Positions 10,163 to 17,996 of a DNA stretch of 64,000 nucleotides are shown here, in pieces. Position numbers and translations under genes: made by a program. The stretch covers positions 186,001 through 250,000 of the forward strand of contig NZ_BEXF01000009.1 in assembly GCF_002897295.1 (NCBI RefSeq), in the 5' to 3' direction. The notes under the pieces were generated by a model. That model was not told the origin of the DNA. It did not search any database and worked only from the letters and a program-made list of their open reading frames with translations. The stretch is from Brevibacillus reuszeri. GTDB taxonomy: Bacteria; Bacillota; Bacilli; Brevibacillales; Brevibacillaceae. Numbering within the stretch: the stretch's first letter is position 1; each line of letters starts with the position of its first letter.

Positions 10163-10221
10163 AAAAGGCCCTGTTATCAAGGACATGTAAAGGAAAATAC
10201 AGGACGAGGAGGTACACATCG

Positions 10222-10980
10222 ATGCGTTTACAAAACAAAATTGCAGTCGTAACAGGCGCGGCACGTGGTATCGGAGCTGCCATTGCTCACAGATTTGCGG
10301 AAGAGGGAGCCCGTGTAGTCGCGACCGATGTTAGTAGTGTAGGGGAAGAAGTAGTAGCAGCTGTCAAGGGGAGGGGCGGCACCGCCGTGTTTTTTCAGGC
10401 TGACGTATCCAAAGCGTCTGAAGTGCAGGCACTCTTGGCTTTTGCCAAGGCAAACTACGGGATTCCTACGATCCTGTGCAATAACGCGGCGATCAATATC
10501 CCGGGCTCCGTTGTCGAAACGGAGGAAGAAGTGTGGGATCGTACGATGGAAGTCAATGTGAAATCCATGTTTCTCACTTCAAAATATTTCCTGCCAGAAA
10601 TGATTAAGACAGGGGGAGGCTCTGTGGTAAATATGGCCTCCGCCAACAGCTTTGTCGCGGAGCCGCGCTTGTCTGCCTATGTAACCTCCAAAGGCGCTAT
10701 TCATATGCTCACCAAGCAAATGGCGCTGGATTTTGCTGCAGAGAATGTAAGGGTGAACTGCATTTGCCCGGGGTGGGTAGATACGACCTTTAATGACGCC
10801 CATGCCGATTTGTTTGGCGGGCGTGACCATGTGCTGAAGAGCATCCATGATATCCAACCGATCGGGCGTACTATCCAACCGATTGAGATCGCGAATGTAG
10901 CTGTGTTCTTGGCTTCTGACGAATCATCCGCCATGACAGGCAGTGCCGTCGTCGTGGATGGTGGTTTATCAGCGAAGTAA
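10222..10980 (+). CDS. Second short-chain dehydrogenase/reductase of the operon
   Basis: 252 residues. Classical SDR motifs are TGAARGIG (about 12-19), NNAAINIP in place of the usual NNAG, the catalytic Ser in NMASANS, and the Tyr/Lys of YVTSK. AGGAGG precedes ATG 10222. It is only distantly similar to the SDR at 5058-5819, so the two probably act on different intermediates or stereoisomers. It is the last gene of the operon, followed by a terminator about 125 nt later. The substrate is unknown. Confidence 0.87.
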   Translation: MRLQNKIAVVTGAARGIGAAIAHRFAEEGARVVATDVSSVGEEVVAAVKGRGGTAVFFQADVSKASEVQALLAFAKANYGIPTILCNNAAINIPGSVVETEEEVWDRTMEVNVKSMFLTSKYFLPEMIKTGGGSVVNMASANSFVAEPRLSAYVTSKGAIHMLTKQMALDFAAENVRVNCICPGWVDTTFNDAHADLFGGRDHVLKSIHDIQPIGRTIQPIEIANVAVFLASDESSAMTGSAVVVDGGLSAK

Positions 10981-11104
10981 TGATAAATTGAAAGAAGAGT
11001 CAAAGAGTAACTATGTTTATTATTCGAAAAGATACGTTGGGAATCATCGGGCGCAGGGGTTAGTCGGCGAGATGCTTTTAATGGGCTTTGGTGAAGTAGT
11101 TTAA

Positions 11105-11146
11105 ACAAGTCTATCCCGTGGGTGAGAAGGGGTAGGCTTGTTTTTT
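11105..11146 (+). terminator. Rho-independent terminator of the gamma-glutamylation operon
   Basis: ACAAG...CTA...CCC pairs with GGG...TAG...CTTGT, followed by a run of six T's. The 120 nt between it and the last SDR contain no convincing gene. Confidence 0.7.
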
Positions 11147-11217
11147 CTTATTCTCTCTCCAAAGGATTCTTTTCGAGACTAATGGTAGAGGAAGGTGCAG
11201 ACCCTAATTCCAGCACA

Positions 11218-11246
11218 AAAAACTCGCCCAAAATGTACGAGTTTTT
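11218..11246 (-). terminator. Terminator of the 163-residue hypothetical gene
   Basis: AAAAACTCG (11218-11226) pairs with CGAGTTTTT (11238-11246). It lies 40 nt after the stop of the minus-strand gene and can also act on the plus strand. Confidence 0.6.
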
Positions 11247-11285
11247 ATACCTAATTTTATGGAAAAAAGCAGATGCAAATAACTT

Positions 11286-11777
11286 TTAACACAAAACGAT
11301 TATTCGATAAGGTATAGTTTGGGCTGGGATACTCCTTGTGGCAGGTCCATAGATAACAATAAGATCTCGGTTCACGGGGCTTTTAGAAAAGGGTTGCCCA
11401 TTTATTAACACGATTTGGGTATTTGGAGCAATAGTTAGTTGTAATTGCCCGTCACTACTCACCATGTGACTATTAAAATAATCTACTTTTACATTCTGAA
11501 ATGAGCTATTTTTTACCATGACCAATGCTTGATATTGTGGAGGATAAATAAAAGGAACAGGCGCATTCCCATCATAATATCCAGTTACATGATCTCCTAT
11601 TGCCACCATTACATGGTCTACAAAGTAAGTTGTAGGCGATACTACGAAGTTGACTGATGCTCCTAAACCGTTGTCTACAGATATTAATTTATAACAGCCT
11701 TCCCCTTCACCATTTCCCCCTGTAATGAAATCACTTATCATCGTAACGGTCCCTTGAAAAGAATAGAAATTGATCAT
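11286..11777 (-). CDS. Hypothetical protein, 163 residues
   Basis: I do not recognise this family. The gene has a good GGAGG 7 nt before its ATG (at 11775-11777) and its own downstream terminator, so it is likely real. The protein is rich in Gly, Val, Tyr and Phe, has no signal peptide or membrane helix, and alternates hydrophobic residues in a beta-strand-like pattern (for example VDHVMVAIGDHVTGYYDG). Two Cys occur, one of them the last residue. It stands alone, flanked by a long intergenic region. A surface or spore-associated beta-sandwich protein is possible but only a guess. Confidence 0.6.
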   Translation of the reverse strand: MINFYSFQGTVTMISDFITGGNGEGEGCYKLISVDNGLGASVNFVVSPTTYFVDHVMVAIGDHVTGYYDGNAPVPFIYPPQYQALVMVKNSSFQNVKVDYFNSHMVSSDGQLQLTIAPNTQIVLINGQPFSKSPVNRDLIVIYGPATRSIPAQTIPYRIIVLC

Positions 11778-12414
11778 ACAAATACCTCCATTGCTTAAAG
11801 GCAGGTAGTCGGCCTATTGTTTTTGGAGATAGTCCCCTTTCCATTAATGGTTCCTCCAAAAAATTAAACATGCAATACCGGATATAGAATCCTACTTCTA
11901 AATTAATTTATGTGAAATTACCGAGATAGGTGAATATCATCATTTGTCTTTGCTTGGTCCATTTTCCTCCTATTCCGATATTGTAGATTTATATCCTTTT
12001 GTTAATGATACCAAACAAATTCCTAAAAATTTTATTCTGGCCAAACAGTGATTTTATTCGATGACTTTCTGTAATTAGACCGGAATTCCTGTTTCCATTA
12101 GGGGTTTCGGTCTTAATTTTTTATTTTTTGGAAGAATAGTTGTGTCTTAGTACTTGGGAAAAAGAGAGTTTTACTATTTGTGCCGCCGGTCTTCCCGGGA
12201 CTTTTGTATTCGTCGAGACCCCGTTCGTATGCGTAATCGCCTGAGTAGTCACTAAGTAGGAAAATACAGGAAAAAGTTGAACGAGGACGTGATTTCCGAT
12301 TTATTGCCTAGGAATAAGGTTACTGTACAAGATTACCGTGCTCATGCTCTTATATTAAGGAGTAATTGGTTGGAAAAACATTTCCAATATCTCTAAAAAG
12401 GGAGTGTGGAAAAC
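11778..12414. other. Intergenic region without a convincing gene
   Basis: AT-rich spacer of about 640 nt. It holds a plus-strand terminator-like hairpin (12075-12122: TTAGACCG pairing with CGGTCTTAA, then T-run) with no gene upstream to explain it. A 39-codon reading frame at 12277-12396 ends just before the next gene but lacks a well-spaced RBS. These could be remains of a lost gene. Confidence 0.5.
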
Positions 12415-13914
12415 ATGAGAACAAGGGAACAGAATCATTTCAGTTGCAGGCGGTTCTTGGTCCGGTTGGTTGCCTCCTCGTTGGCGGCATCGCTTTGTCT
12501 GATCGGACAAGCTTCTGCTGCCGGTGATGAAATCCAGCTGAAGTGGGAACAGCGTTATAACAAAGAGGAGACGCGGGAATTGGTCCAAAAAGTCATTCCG
12601 ACGAAAGATGGAGGCGGGCTGGTCTGGGCAAACGGGACGAACAGTGAATATCGCATAGTCCCCCCTTTGCTGGTGAAAGCAGATGGAACGGGACGGGAAG
12701 AGTGGTCAAAGCGTATGCCGGAAGAGTTCTTTATCACCGATGTGGAACAGGCGAAAGAAGGAGGATATCTAGTGATGGGAGCGCTGCGCTCAAAGCCAGA
12801 CAAGCTGCAGCTGATCAAATTGAGTGAAACCGGAGATGAGGAGTGGACTCAAGCCATTGAAGTAGAGGGGGGAGCGATGATACCGGACAGATACGTCCTG
12901 CTGTACAGTGATTTTGCTGAAACATCCGACGGTGGTGTGGTCGCAGTAGGCCAGAAATACCTCGAAGAGAGTGGACAGTATCGGTACAATATCGTGAAGA
13001 TCACAGCAACAGGTGAAATCGAATGGGATAAGCCGTTGAGCAACTCGGCTCATCGGGTTTTTGTTACCAAAAGCGGGGAAATGTTTGTCCAAGGCAGTGT
13101 GTTCTCCGGTGATGCTCACCTGTACGTGGCAAAACTGTCCGAGGAAGCGGATAAGCTTTGGGAACATACCTACGAACAGAAGGGTTCGGTCAGTATCAAA
13201 TCCGTACTCCCAGCGACTGATGGCGGACTTCTCGTGACCGGATACACCAACCGCTTCCACTCTGACCCGGGTTTAGATGACATTGTGGCGTGGCATATCG
13301 ATTCGGAGGGGAAGGTTGTTTGGCAGAAGCTTTACGATACCGAAGTGGGAAATGGAGAAGTGTCGGATGGAGAAAGGGGCTTATCGTTGTCCGAAACAGC
13401 GGATGACGGCTATATGCTGATTGGGATGATTGATTCGATAAATGCTGACCCTTCCAAATGGAATTTCAAGAAGTTGGATCAATCTGGCGACCTTTTGTGG
13501 GAGAAAACGATCTCTTTCCCGCAAATACGTGTGGCGAATGCGGTTCCCCAGGGAAATGACCAGTATTTGTTATTGGGGGAATATTGGGAAAAAGGCACAA
13601 CCTTTGCGGACAAGCGTGACATCTATCTAATTAAATACGGCAAAACAAAAACGATCGTCTCCCTTGAGCCGCAAATGCAAAAGAACAAAATGAAACTGGA
13701 TAAAGGAGACATTGAAGAACTTCAGGTTACGGCCGTTTATGACGACGATACCAAAGAAGCTTTGACGAAAGGGATTCGATGGACCTCTTCTAACGAAGAA
13801 ATTGCCGTGGTTGACGAGAATGGACGAGTTACGGCCAAAGAGAAGGGAAAAGTGCAAATCACAGCAACCTTTCAGGGAAAAAAAGCAATATTTCCGATCC
13901 AGGTGAAAGGGTAG
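12415..13914 (+). CDS. Secreted protein with propeller-like repeats and C-terminal Big_2 domain
   Basis: About 499 residues from ATG 12415 (GGGAG 10 nt upstream; an in-frame GTG 9 nt earlier is too close to the RBS). A Sec signal peptide is evident: Arg-rich start, a hydrophobic core, then a QASAAGD cleavage region. The body carries about seven similar units built around a DGG or EGGY-hydrophobic-G motif (KDGGGLVWANG, KEGGYLVMGAL, SDGGVVAVGQ, TDGGLLVTGYT), typical of beta-propeller blades. The last ~80 residues form a bacterial Ig-like (Big_2) domain with SSNEEIAVVDENGRVTA. It is probably exported and cell-wall-associated or extracellular. No enzymatic residues are recognisable. It is a single-gene unit. 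Confidence 0.85.
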   Translation: MRTREQNHFSCRRFLVRLVASSLAASLCLIGQASAAGDEIQLKWEQRYNKEETRELVQKVIPTKDGGGLVWANGTNSEYRIVPPLLVKADGTGREEWSKRMPEEFFITDVEQAKEGGYLVMGALRSKPDKLQLIKLSETGDEEWTQAIEVEGGAMIPDRYVLLYSDFAETSDGGVVAVGQKYLEESGQYRYNIVKITATGEIEWDKPLSNSAHRVFVTKSGEMFVQGSVFSGDAHLYVAKLSEEADKLWEHTYEQKGSVSIKSVLPATDGGLLVTGYTNRFHSDPGLDDIVAWHIDSEGKVVWQKLYDTEVGNGEVSDGERGLSLSETADDGYMLIGMIDSINADPSKWNFKKLDQSGDLLWEKTISFPQIRVANAVPQGNDQYLLLGEYWEKGTTFADKRDIYLIKYGKTKTIVSLEPQMQKNKMKLDKGDIEELQVTAVYDDDTKEALTKGIRWTSSNEEIAVVDENGRVTAKEKGKVQITATFQGKKAIFPIQVKG

Positions 13915-13946
13915 GTACTCAAATTGCGTCAATGAACAACGTACTT

Positions 13947-13975
13947 AACCTCCTATCAAAGAGATAGGAGGTTTT
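13947..13975 (+). terminator. Rho-independent terminator
   Basis: AACCTCCTATC (13947-13957) pairs perfectly with GATAGGAGGTT (13963-13973), followed by T's. It closes the secreted-protein gene. Confidence 0.85.
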
Positions 13976-14196
13976 GCTCCTTTACTTCGTCGATAAATGA
14001 AAAAGAGTTGATCACACTTGAATAGAGTATTCACAAACGAAGATACCAATAAAATGGTGTTCACTGATAATCATGTTTTAAACTCATCTTAACGACAAGA
14101 AAAAGACTTTTCCACGACCTCATTCAGAACAACCGAAGCGTAAAGGAAGCTTTTCAGAACGCCAAGTCTTTGGATGCGGAGATGGATATGTTCCAG

Positions 14197-15105
14197 CTAT
14201 AAAGTGGTATTCTGCGTATGTAAAGATTCCTTCTTCGAATCTCTAAATCTAACATTACTGCTGACAATCCCACACAAAATAATGATAACCCCAATCCACT
14301 GAGGTACGCTTATTGGTTCCGCCAGTACTAAAGATGACATGGCAATGACAACCGGCAGTTCAGATGCTGTCAGAATCGTGCCCAAGCCTGACCCAACATG
14401 CGGCATTCCAATGGAAAACAAAAGAGGAGGAAGAACAACACCGAATATACCCAATGCCAATCCATAAGGAATTACCCCGACTAACACATCCAAATCAAAC
14501 AAAAACGTTGGCGGGAAAATGATAAATACGGTTATTAGTCCACCCGAAGAAAGAAGAGCACTTTTCAAAATGGGAGGGGTTGCTTTTTCCACTGAGCTAC
14601 TTAAAAAAATGAATGCGGAAAAGGTTAATGCCGCAAGCAGTCCCCAAAAGGTTCCTATCCATGATAACGCCATCTGTTCCTGAAACAGTATATTCGCTGC
14701 TAAAATGGAACCGATTAGAAGCAGTGCGATGGAAACGAGCTTTATTAGTGTCGGCTTCTTCTTATGAAAAACCCATTCCAATAGTGCTCCGATCCAAACA
14801 AATTGGAACAAAAAAACAATGGCAAGCGAAGCGTTCAGGGTTTGTAAGGCTTGGTAATAGAATACTCCTGTCAACCCAAATGGAATTCCAGATAGAATAA
14901 GCTTTGAAGTTTGTTTCAACGTTAGTTTTTTCTTTTTAGTAAATAAAACAGCAAGCCACGTAAGCACAACTCCGAAAAAATACTGCCCACCGGTTACTGC
15001 TGGCACCGTAAAACCTGCTAGATATGCCAATTTAACAAATGTGGATAATATCCCATAACAGCAGCCTCCTAAAAAAACAATTAGTGCATAGTGCCATAAT
15101 TTCAT
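14197..15105 (-). CDS. EamA/DMT-superfamily transporter
   Basis: About 302 residues with ten predicted membrane helices in two EamA repeats (about 8-140 and 150-290), typical of drug/metabolite transporters that export amino acids or related metabolites. Two ATG codons lie in tandem; the second (15103-15105) has better spacing from AAAGGAGG. The protein ends in a polar tail. An intrinsic terminator sits between its promoter and its RBS, so expression is probably controlled by attenuation. Substrate unknown. Confidence 0.88.
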   Translation of the reverse strand: MKLWHYALIVFLGGCCYGILSTFVKLAYLAGFTVPAVTGGQYFFGVVLTWLAVLFTKKKKLTLKQTSKLILSGIPFGLTGVFYYQALQTLNASLAIVFLFQFVWIGALLEWVFHKKKPTLIKLVSIALLLIGSILAANILFQEQMALSWIGTFWGLLAALTFSAFIFLSSSVEKATPPILKSALLSSGGLITVFIIFPPTFLFDLDVLVGVIPYGLALGIFGVVLPPLLFSIGMPHVGSGLGTILTASELPVVIAMSSLVLAEPISVPQWIGVIIILCGIVSSNVRFRDSKKESLHTQNTTL

Positions 15106-15128
15106 CATAATCCTCCTTTATTGAACGC

Positions 15129-15263
15129 AAAAAACCACACAATGACCAGTAAGGCCTTTGTGTGGCGAAAATAGAGATGACTCTCCAGAAAAGTCCACGT
15201 CCCAAATCGGTTTTAGTATTCGGTTCCGGTAACATTATAAAAAACAATTTTAGTTATTGTCAA
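15129..15263 (-). promoter_or_regulatory. Promoter and 5' attenuator of the EamA transporter
   Basis: On the minus strand, -35 TTGACA (15258-15263) and -10 TATAAT (15234-15239) are separated by 18 nt. About 70 nt downstream, CCACACAA (15165-15158) pairs with TTGTGTGG (15142-15135) and is followed by six T's, then 14 nt later the RBS AAAGGAGG. An intrinsic terminator inside the leader implies a riboswitch or other antitermination control. I could not match the ~70-nt upstream RNA (which includes GGAGAG) to a known riboswitch class. Confidence 0.65.
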
Positions 15264-15315
15264 TGTTTGGACTATGGTCAAGAAAGTGGACACTCATTTA
15301 GTTCGGAATTGTATA

Positions 15316-16290
15316 TTACTGTCCTGGCCATGAACCTGACTTCATCTTTTCCTTATCGTGTTTTAATGTGATGAGACTCCTTGCTGCATCGCGGTTTTTG
15401 TAGATTGACAGACAAGTAAATGTAAAAATCGAAGCTAATAAAGTCATGAGTGGCAGAAAGTGGACCGTATCTCCTGGAAGAATAAAAGGAAAAAGCGGAA
15501 ACGCGTAAAGAGCAGGCATACGGACGCGTATCGTCACTGATAGCAGCAACATCAGTAGTAGGTCGCTTATGATGACCACTGGCCATGACGGGATATTAAT
15601 ATATAGGAAACTCCCAATCATTGCCGACAGAGTCAAGGAAAAACCTTGTTTAAAAGCGGTTTTTACGCCATATTCTCGTTTATGAATCGCCTCATACGCC
15701 ACAACAATGACAGGCGGAATCGCTGCAAGCTGGTCTAAGCCACACAGCCAGCAAATCACAAGCCAAGCGACCATAATTATGAAGAAGGCAGTGGTTGGTC
15801 GGACATGCTGAGATTGCTTATGATCCAAATTTTTATGCAACTGGAATACAAGGACAACCACCATAAAGTATAGAGCTAGTAAGAACACAATCAAAACGAG
15901 GGTCCAATCATGAGCATCTGTAACGAGCGGCAACAGGCCGGTGGCCAGAGATGGAGCAAAATTGGACTTCAGAACTGCAAGCACTAGCAGCATGGCGAGT
16001 AACGTCAAAGCGACTTTGAACAGATACATCAAAGGGAACTGAGTGATGACAAAGCCGATCAAAGACGTGATCGTTGGAGCAAGACAAATGTTGAACGGCT
16101 TCCTAAGCCAATTTGCGTCTCGAAACGCCCACATCGCAATGGCCATGGCTGCAAACTCAGGTAAGATAAATTCATGAGTTTGAGTGATATCCGAAACACC
16201 AACCATTGCGATGATAAAAGCAAACGCCGAACCGTAAGCGAACAACATTCGTCTATTCTTCACAACATCGCTGGTAATCTTGATAATCAT
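15316..16290 (-). CDS. HPP-like polytopic membrane protein
   Basis: 324 residues, about ten hydrophobic segments arranged as two halves. Each half carries an HPP-like pattern: FAAMAIAMWAF...APTITSLIGF...FAPSLATGLLPLV in the first, PVIVVAYEAI...FPLFPFILP in the second. The C-terminus is cytosolic, Lys/Arg-rich. HPP-family proteins include a nitrite transporter in cyanobacteria, but function here is not established. It is divergent from the LysR-type regulator at 16452, a common target arrangement for that family. Confidence 0.6.
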   Translation of the reverse strand: MIIKITSDVVKNRRMLFAYGSAFAFIIAMVGVSDITQTHEFILPEFAAMAIAMWAFRDANWLRKPFNICLAPTITSLIGFVITQFPLMYLFKVALTLLAMLLVLAVLKSNFAPSLATGLLPLVTDAHDWTLVLIVFLLALYFMVVVLVFQLHKNLDHKQSQHVRPTTAFFIIMVAWLVICWLCGLDQLAAIPPVIVVAYEAIHKREYGVKTAFKQGFSLTLSAMIGSFLYINIPSWPVVIISDLLLMLLLSVTIRVRMPALYAFPLFPFILPGDTVHFLPLMTLLASIFTFTCLSIYKNRDAARSLITLKHDKEKMKSGSWPGQ

Positions 16291-16451
16291 ACTTCTTCCT
16301 TCTTTCTATACAAGGGACGATCCTGTTCGGCTCAAATGGCGCTGAGATTGGATCTGCAAAAACGTCTCTTTTTTCTTGCATTATAGAAGCCTTATGTATA
16401 AATTAAAAATATAGATTTTATATGTTACATACATTTTATTTATAGAAGGTG

Positions 16452-17369
16452 ATGAAGCTGACGCTCAATTTACACGCACTGCTGCTTTTTCACACTGTTG
16501 CGTTGACTGGGAGCGTAACGGCAGCCTCCAGGAAACTGAAAATTAGTCAGCCCGCCATTTCGGCTCAAATTCGCAGTTTTGAACGACAGCATGAGGTAAT
16601 TTTATTTGAGAAAAAAGGAAGAAAGATCGCACTGACTCCGATTGCACAAAGACTTCTTCAACCTACGGAGAAGCTGTTTGCTTTAGAAGAGCAAATACGG
16701 ATCATGCTGGAGGATTACCATCGTCATCCACAAGGTAAACTCCGGATCACAGGCAATTACATGGCAACCAGTATACTCATTCCCAAGTGGGCATCTTTGT
16801 ACAAGCAAAAATACCCTGAGGTTGCGGTAAAGATCACCACGGTCAATTCCGCACAAGCATTGGATAGTCTGCTCCAATATGAGACTGACGTTGCTATCTT
16901 TGGCCATGATGGACTTCCCGATGAACGGCTTGAATCGCTTTATTGTCTTGAGCTTTACAGGGACATATTTCAATTCGTTGTAGCGCCCTCACATCAGTTT
17001 GCCAATCAGAGCATTGCTGTTGAAGTTGTAATGAAGGAGCCATTCATTATGAGAGAGGAGGGGAGCACTACCCGGAAGCGGTTGATTGAACTATGCGAGG
17101 CGAATAGTGTTGCGCCACCGGCAATTGAGCTGGAGTTCAATGGGTTGAATGAGACAATTCAAGCTGTTGTTGCTGGTTATGGAGTTAGCTTTGTACCATC
17201 CCTAGCTTCAAAACCATATATACAGTCGGGTGAATTGGCTGGGGTTATCGTTCATGGGGTAGGAATCACCAACAAAATTATGCTGGCGACGCACGATCCT
17301 GCCTTACTTGAAAACTATGTTCGTGATTTTATTTCGATTGCCAAAAGCAATCTTGAGCAAAGGGTTTAG
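16452..17369 (+). CDS. LysR-type transcriptional regulator
   Basis: About 305 residues. The N-terminal winged HTH (about 1-65) has the family pattern FHTVALTGSVTAASRKLKISQPAISAQI, followed by the PBP2-like effector-binding domain (about 90-300). An in-frame GTG lies 3 nt upstream; ATG 16452 is the simpler choice although the RBS GAAGG is close. The 160-nt divergent intergenic region toward the HPP-like membrane protein has an AT-rich imperfect dyad around 16395-16435, a possible LysR box. It most likely regulates that membrane protein and itself. Effector unknown. Confidence 0.9.
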   Translation: MKLTLNLHALLLFHTVALTGSVTAASRKLKISQPAISAQIRSFERQHEVILFEKKGRKIALTPIAQRLLQPTEKLFALEEQIRIMLEDYHRHPQGKLRITGNYMATSILIPKWASLYKQKYPEVAVKITTVNSAQALDSLLQYETDVAIFGHDGLPDERLESLYCLELYRDIFQFVVAPSHQFANQSIAVEVVMKEPFIMREEGSTTRKRLIELCEANSVAPPAIELEFNGLNETIQAVVAGYGVSFVPSLASKPYIQSGELAGVIVHGVGITNKIMLATHDPALLENYVRDFISIAKSNLEQRV

Positions 17370-17482
17370 TGAACGGACCGTTCCCTCGTTCCCAGCGTAG
17401 TGCATACTGTATGTAAGCTAATCAAGGGTGGACATCAGAGTGTCGAAAACCTTGATTTAATGGCTGCGGGGGTCGGTCAATG

Positions 17483-17511
17483 TTGTAATGTATAAACTGT
17501 TATGTTAAAAT
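17483..17511 (+). promoter_or_regulatory. Promoter of attenuator copy A
   Basis: -35 TTGTAA (17483-17488) and -10 TAAAAT (17506-17511) with a 17-nt spacer and an extended -10 TATG. The same promoter, same spacing, is found at 45289-45317 before the second copy of the element. Confidence 0.8.
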
Positions 17512-17516
17512 TGTGC

Positions 17517-17737
17517 CTGACACTTAACGATTGGAGTTGAAAAGGATAATGTAATCATTCTTGCCACTTTTTTATTGAATAAAGCAGAATTTGTTTTATT
17601 CTTTATTGGCAAGATAGTTACCTTATTCTTTTCACTCAGAAAATATATCCTTTTCATACCCTACACTGGGTAGGATGTGCCGTATTTTTTGAGCTACAAG
17701 AAAGGTAACTTTCTTGTAGCTCTTTTTATTTTGACAA
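17517..17737 (+). ncRNA. Attenuator leader RNA, copy A (upstream of the Cfr-like methyltransferase)
   Basis: A structured leader nearly identical to 45323-45537. In order it has: a mini-ORF (ATG TAA at 17549-17554, or TTG-started MKRIM from 17537); a hairpin CTTGCC...GGCAAG (17560-17613); AGTTACCTT (17616-17624); a small hairpin around TACCC...GGGTA; and a perfect 14-bp terminator GAGCTACAAGAAAG/CTTTCTTGTAGCTC with GTAA loop (17691-17722) plus T-run. AGTTACCTT is exactly complementary to AAGGTAACT (17702-17710) inside the terminator, so pairing of these would disrupt termination. This architecture fits ribosome-mediated transcription attenuation, as known for rli53 upstream of lmo0919 in Listeria. 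The trigger is inferred. Confidence 0.75.
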
Positions 17738-17773
17738 TGCAAGGGATACATCATTTCTAGGAGGATGAAAACG

Positions 17774-17887
17774 ATGGAGATTGAGGTTGTAGATGATTAT
17801 GTGAATCGGTTCCTGTTGTGTGAAGCGGTTCACAAAAAAACAAATCGGTTGCCGGAGGTTTATCAATCTATCGACAGGTGCACGTAG
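17774..17887 (+). CDS. Small ORF (37 residues) between attenuator and methyltransferase
   Basis: Starts MEIEVVDDYVN and ends QSIDRCT. It has an excellent RBS (AGGAGG with 8-9 nt spacing to ATG 17774). It lies 37 nt after the attenuator T-run and 109 nt before the methyltransferase start. It is not a recognised family and could be a second leader peptide that couples translation to the downstream gene, or a remnant of a larger gene. The acidic start and hydrophobic centre are not diagnostic. Confidence 0.5.
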   Translation: MEIEVVDDYVNRFLLCEAVHKKTNRLPEVYQSIDRCT

Positions 17888-17996
17888 CAATCTGTCTGCA
17901 AACGTATGCGCCTCTTTACGTATAGTTGACTAATGACGTGTCATAGCGCCAATTGACGGTTGCTATTTACGTTTTCTCCGGCAGTAAGGAGAAGAC

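Noticed and set aside
12277..12396. 39-codon frame just before the secreted-protein gene
   Set aside because: RBS spacing is poor and no relatives are recognised; likely chance or a remnant.
17483..17737. Attenuator copies as a transposon-like (MITE) repeat
   Set aside because: No terminal inverted repeats or target-site duplications were seen, and promoter, mini-ORF and terminator pairing are all conserved. It remains the main alternative.
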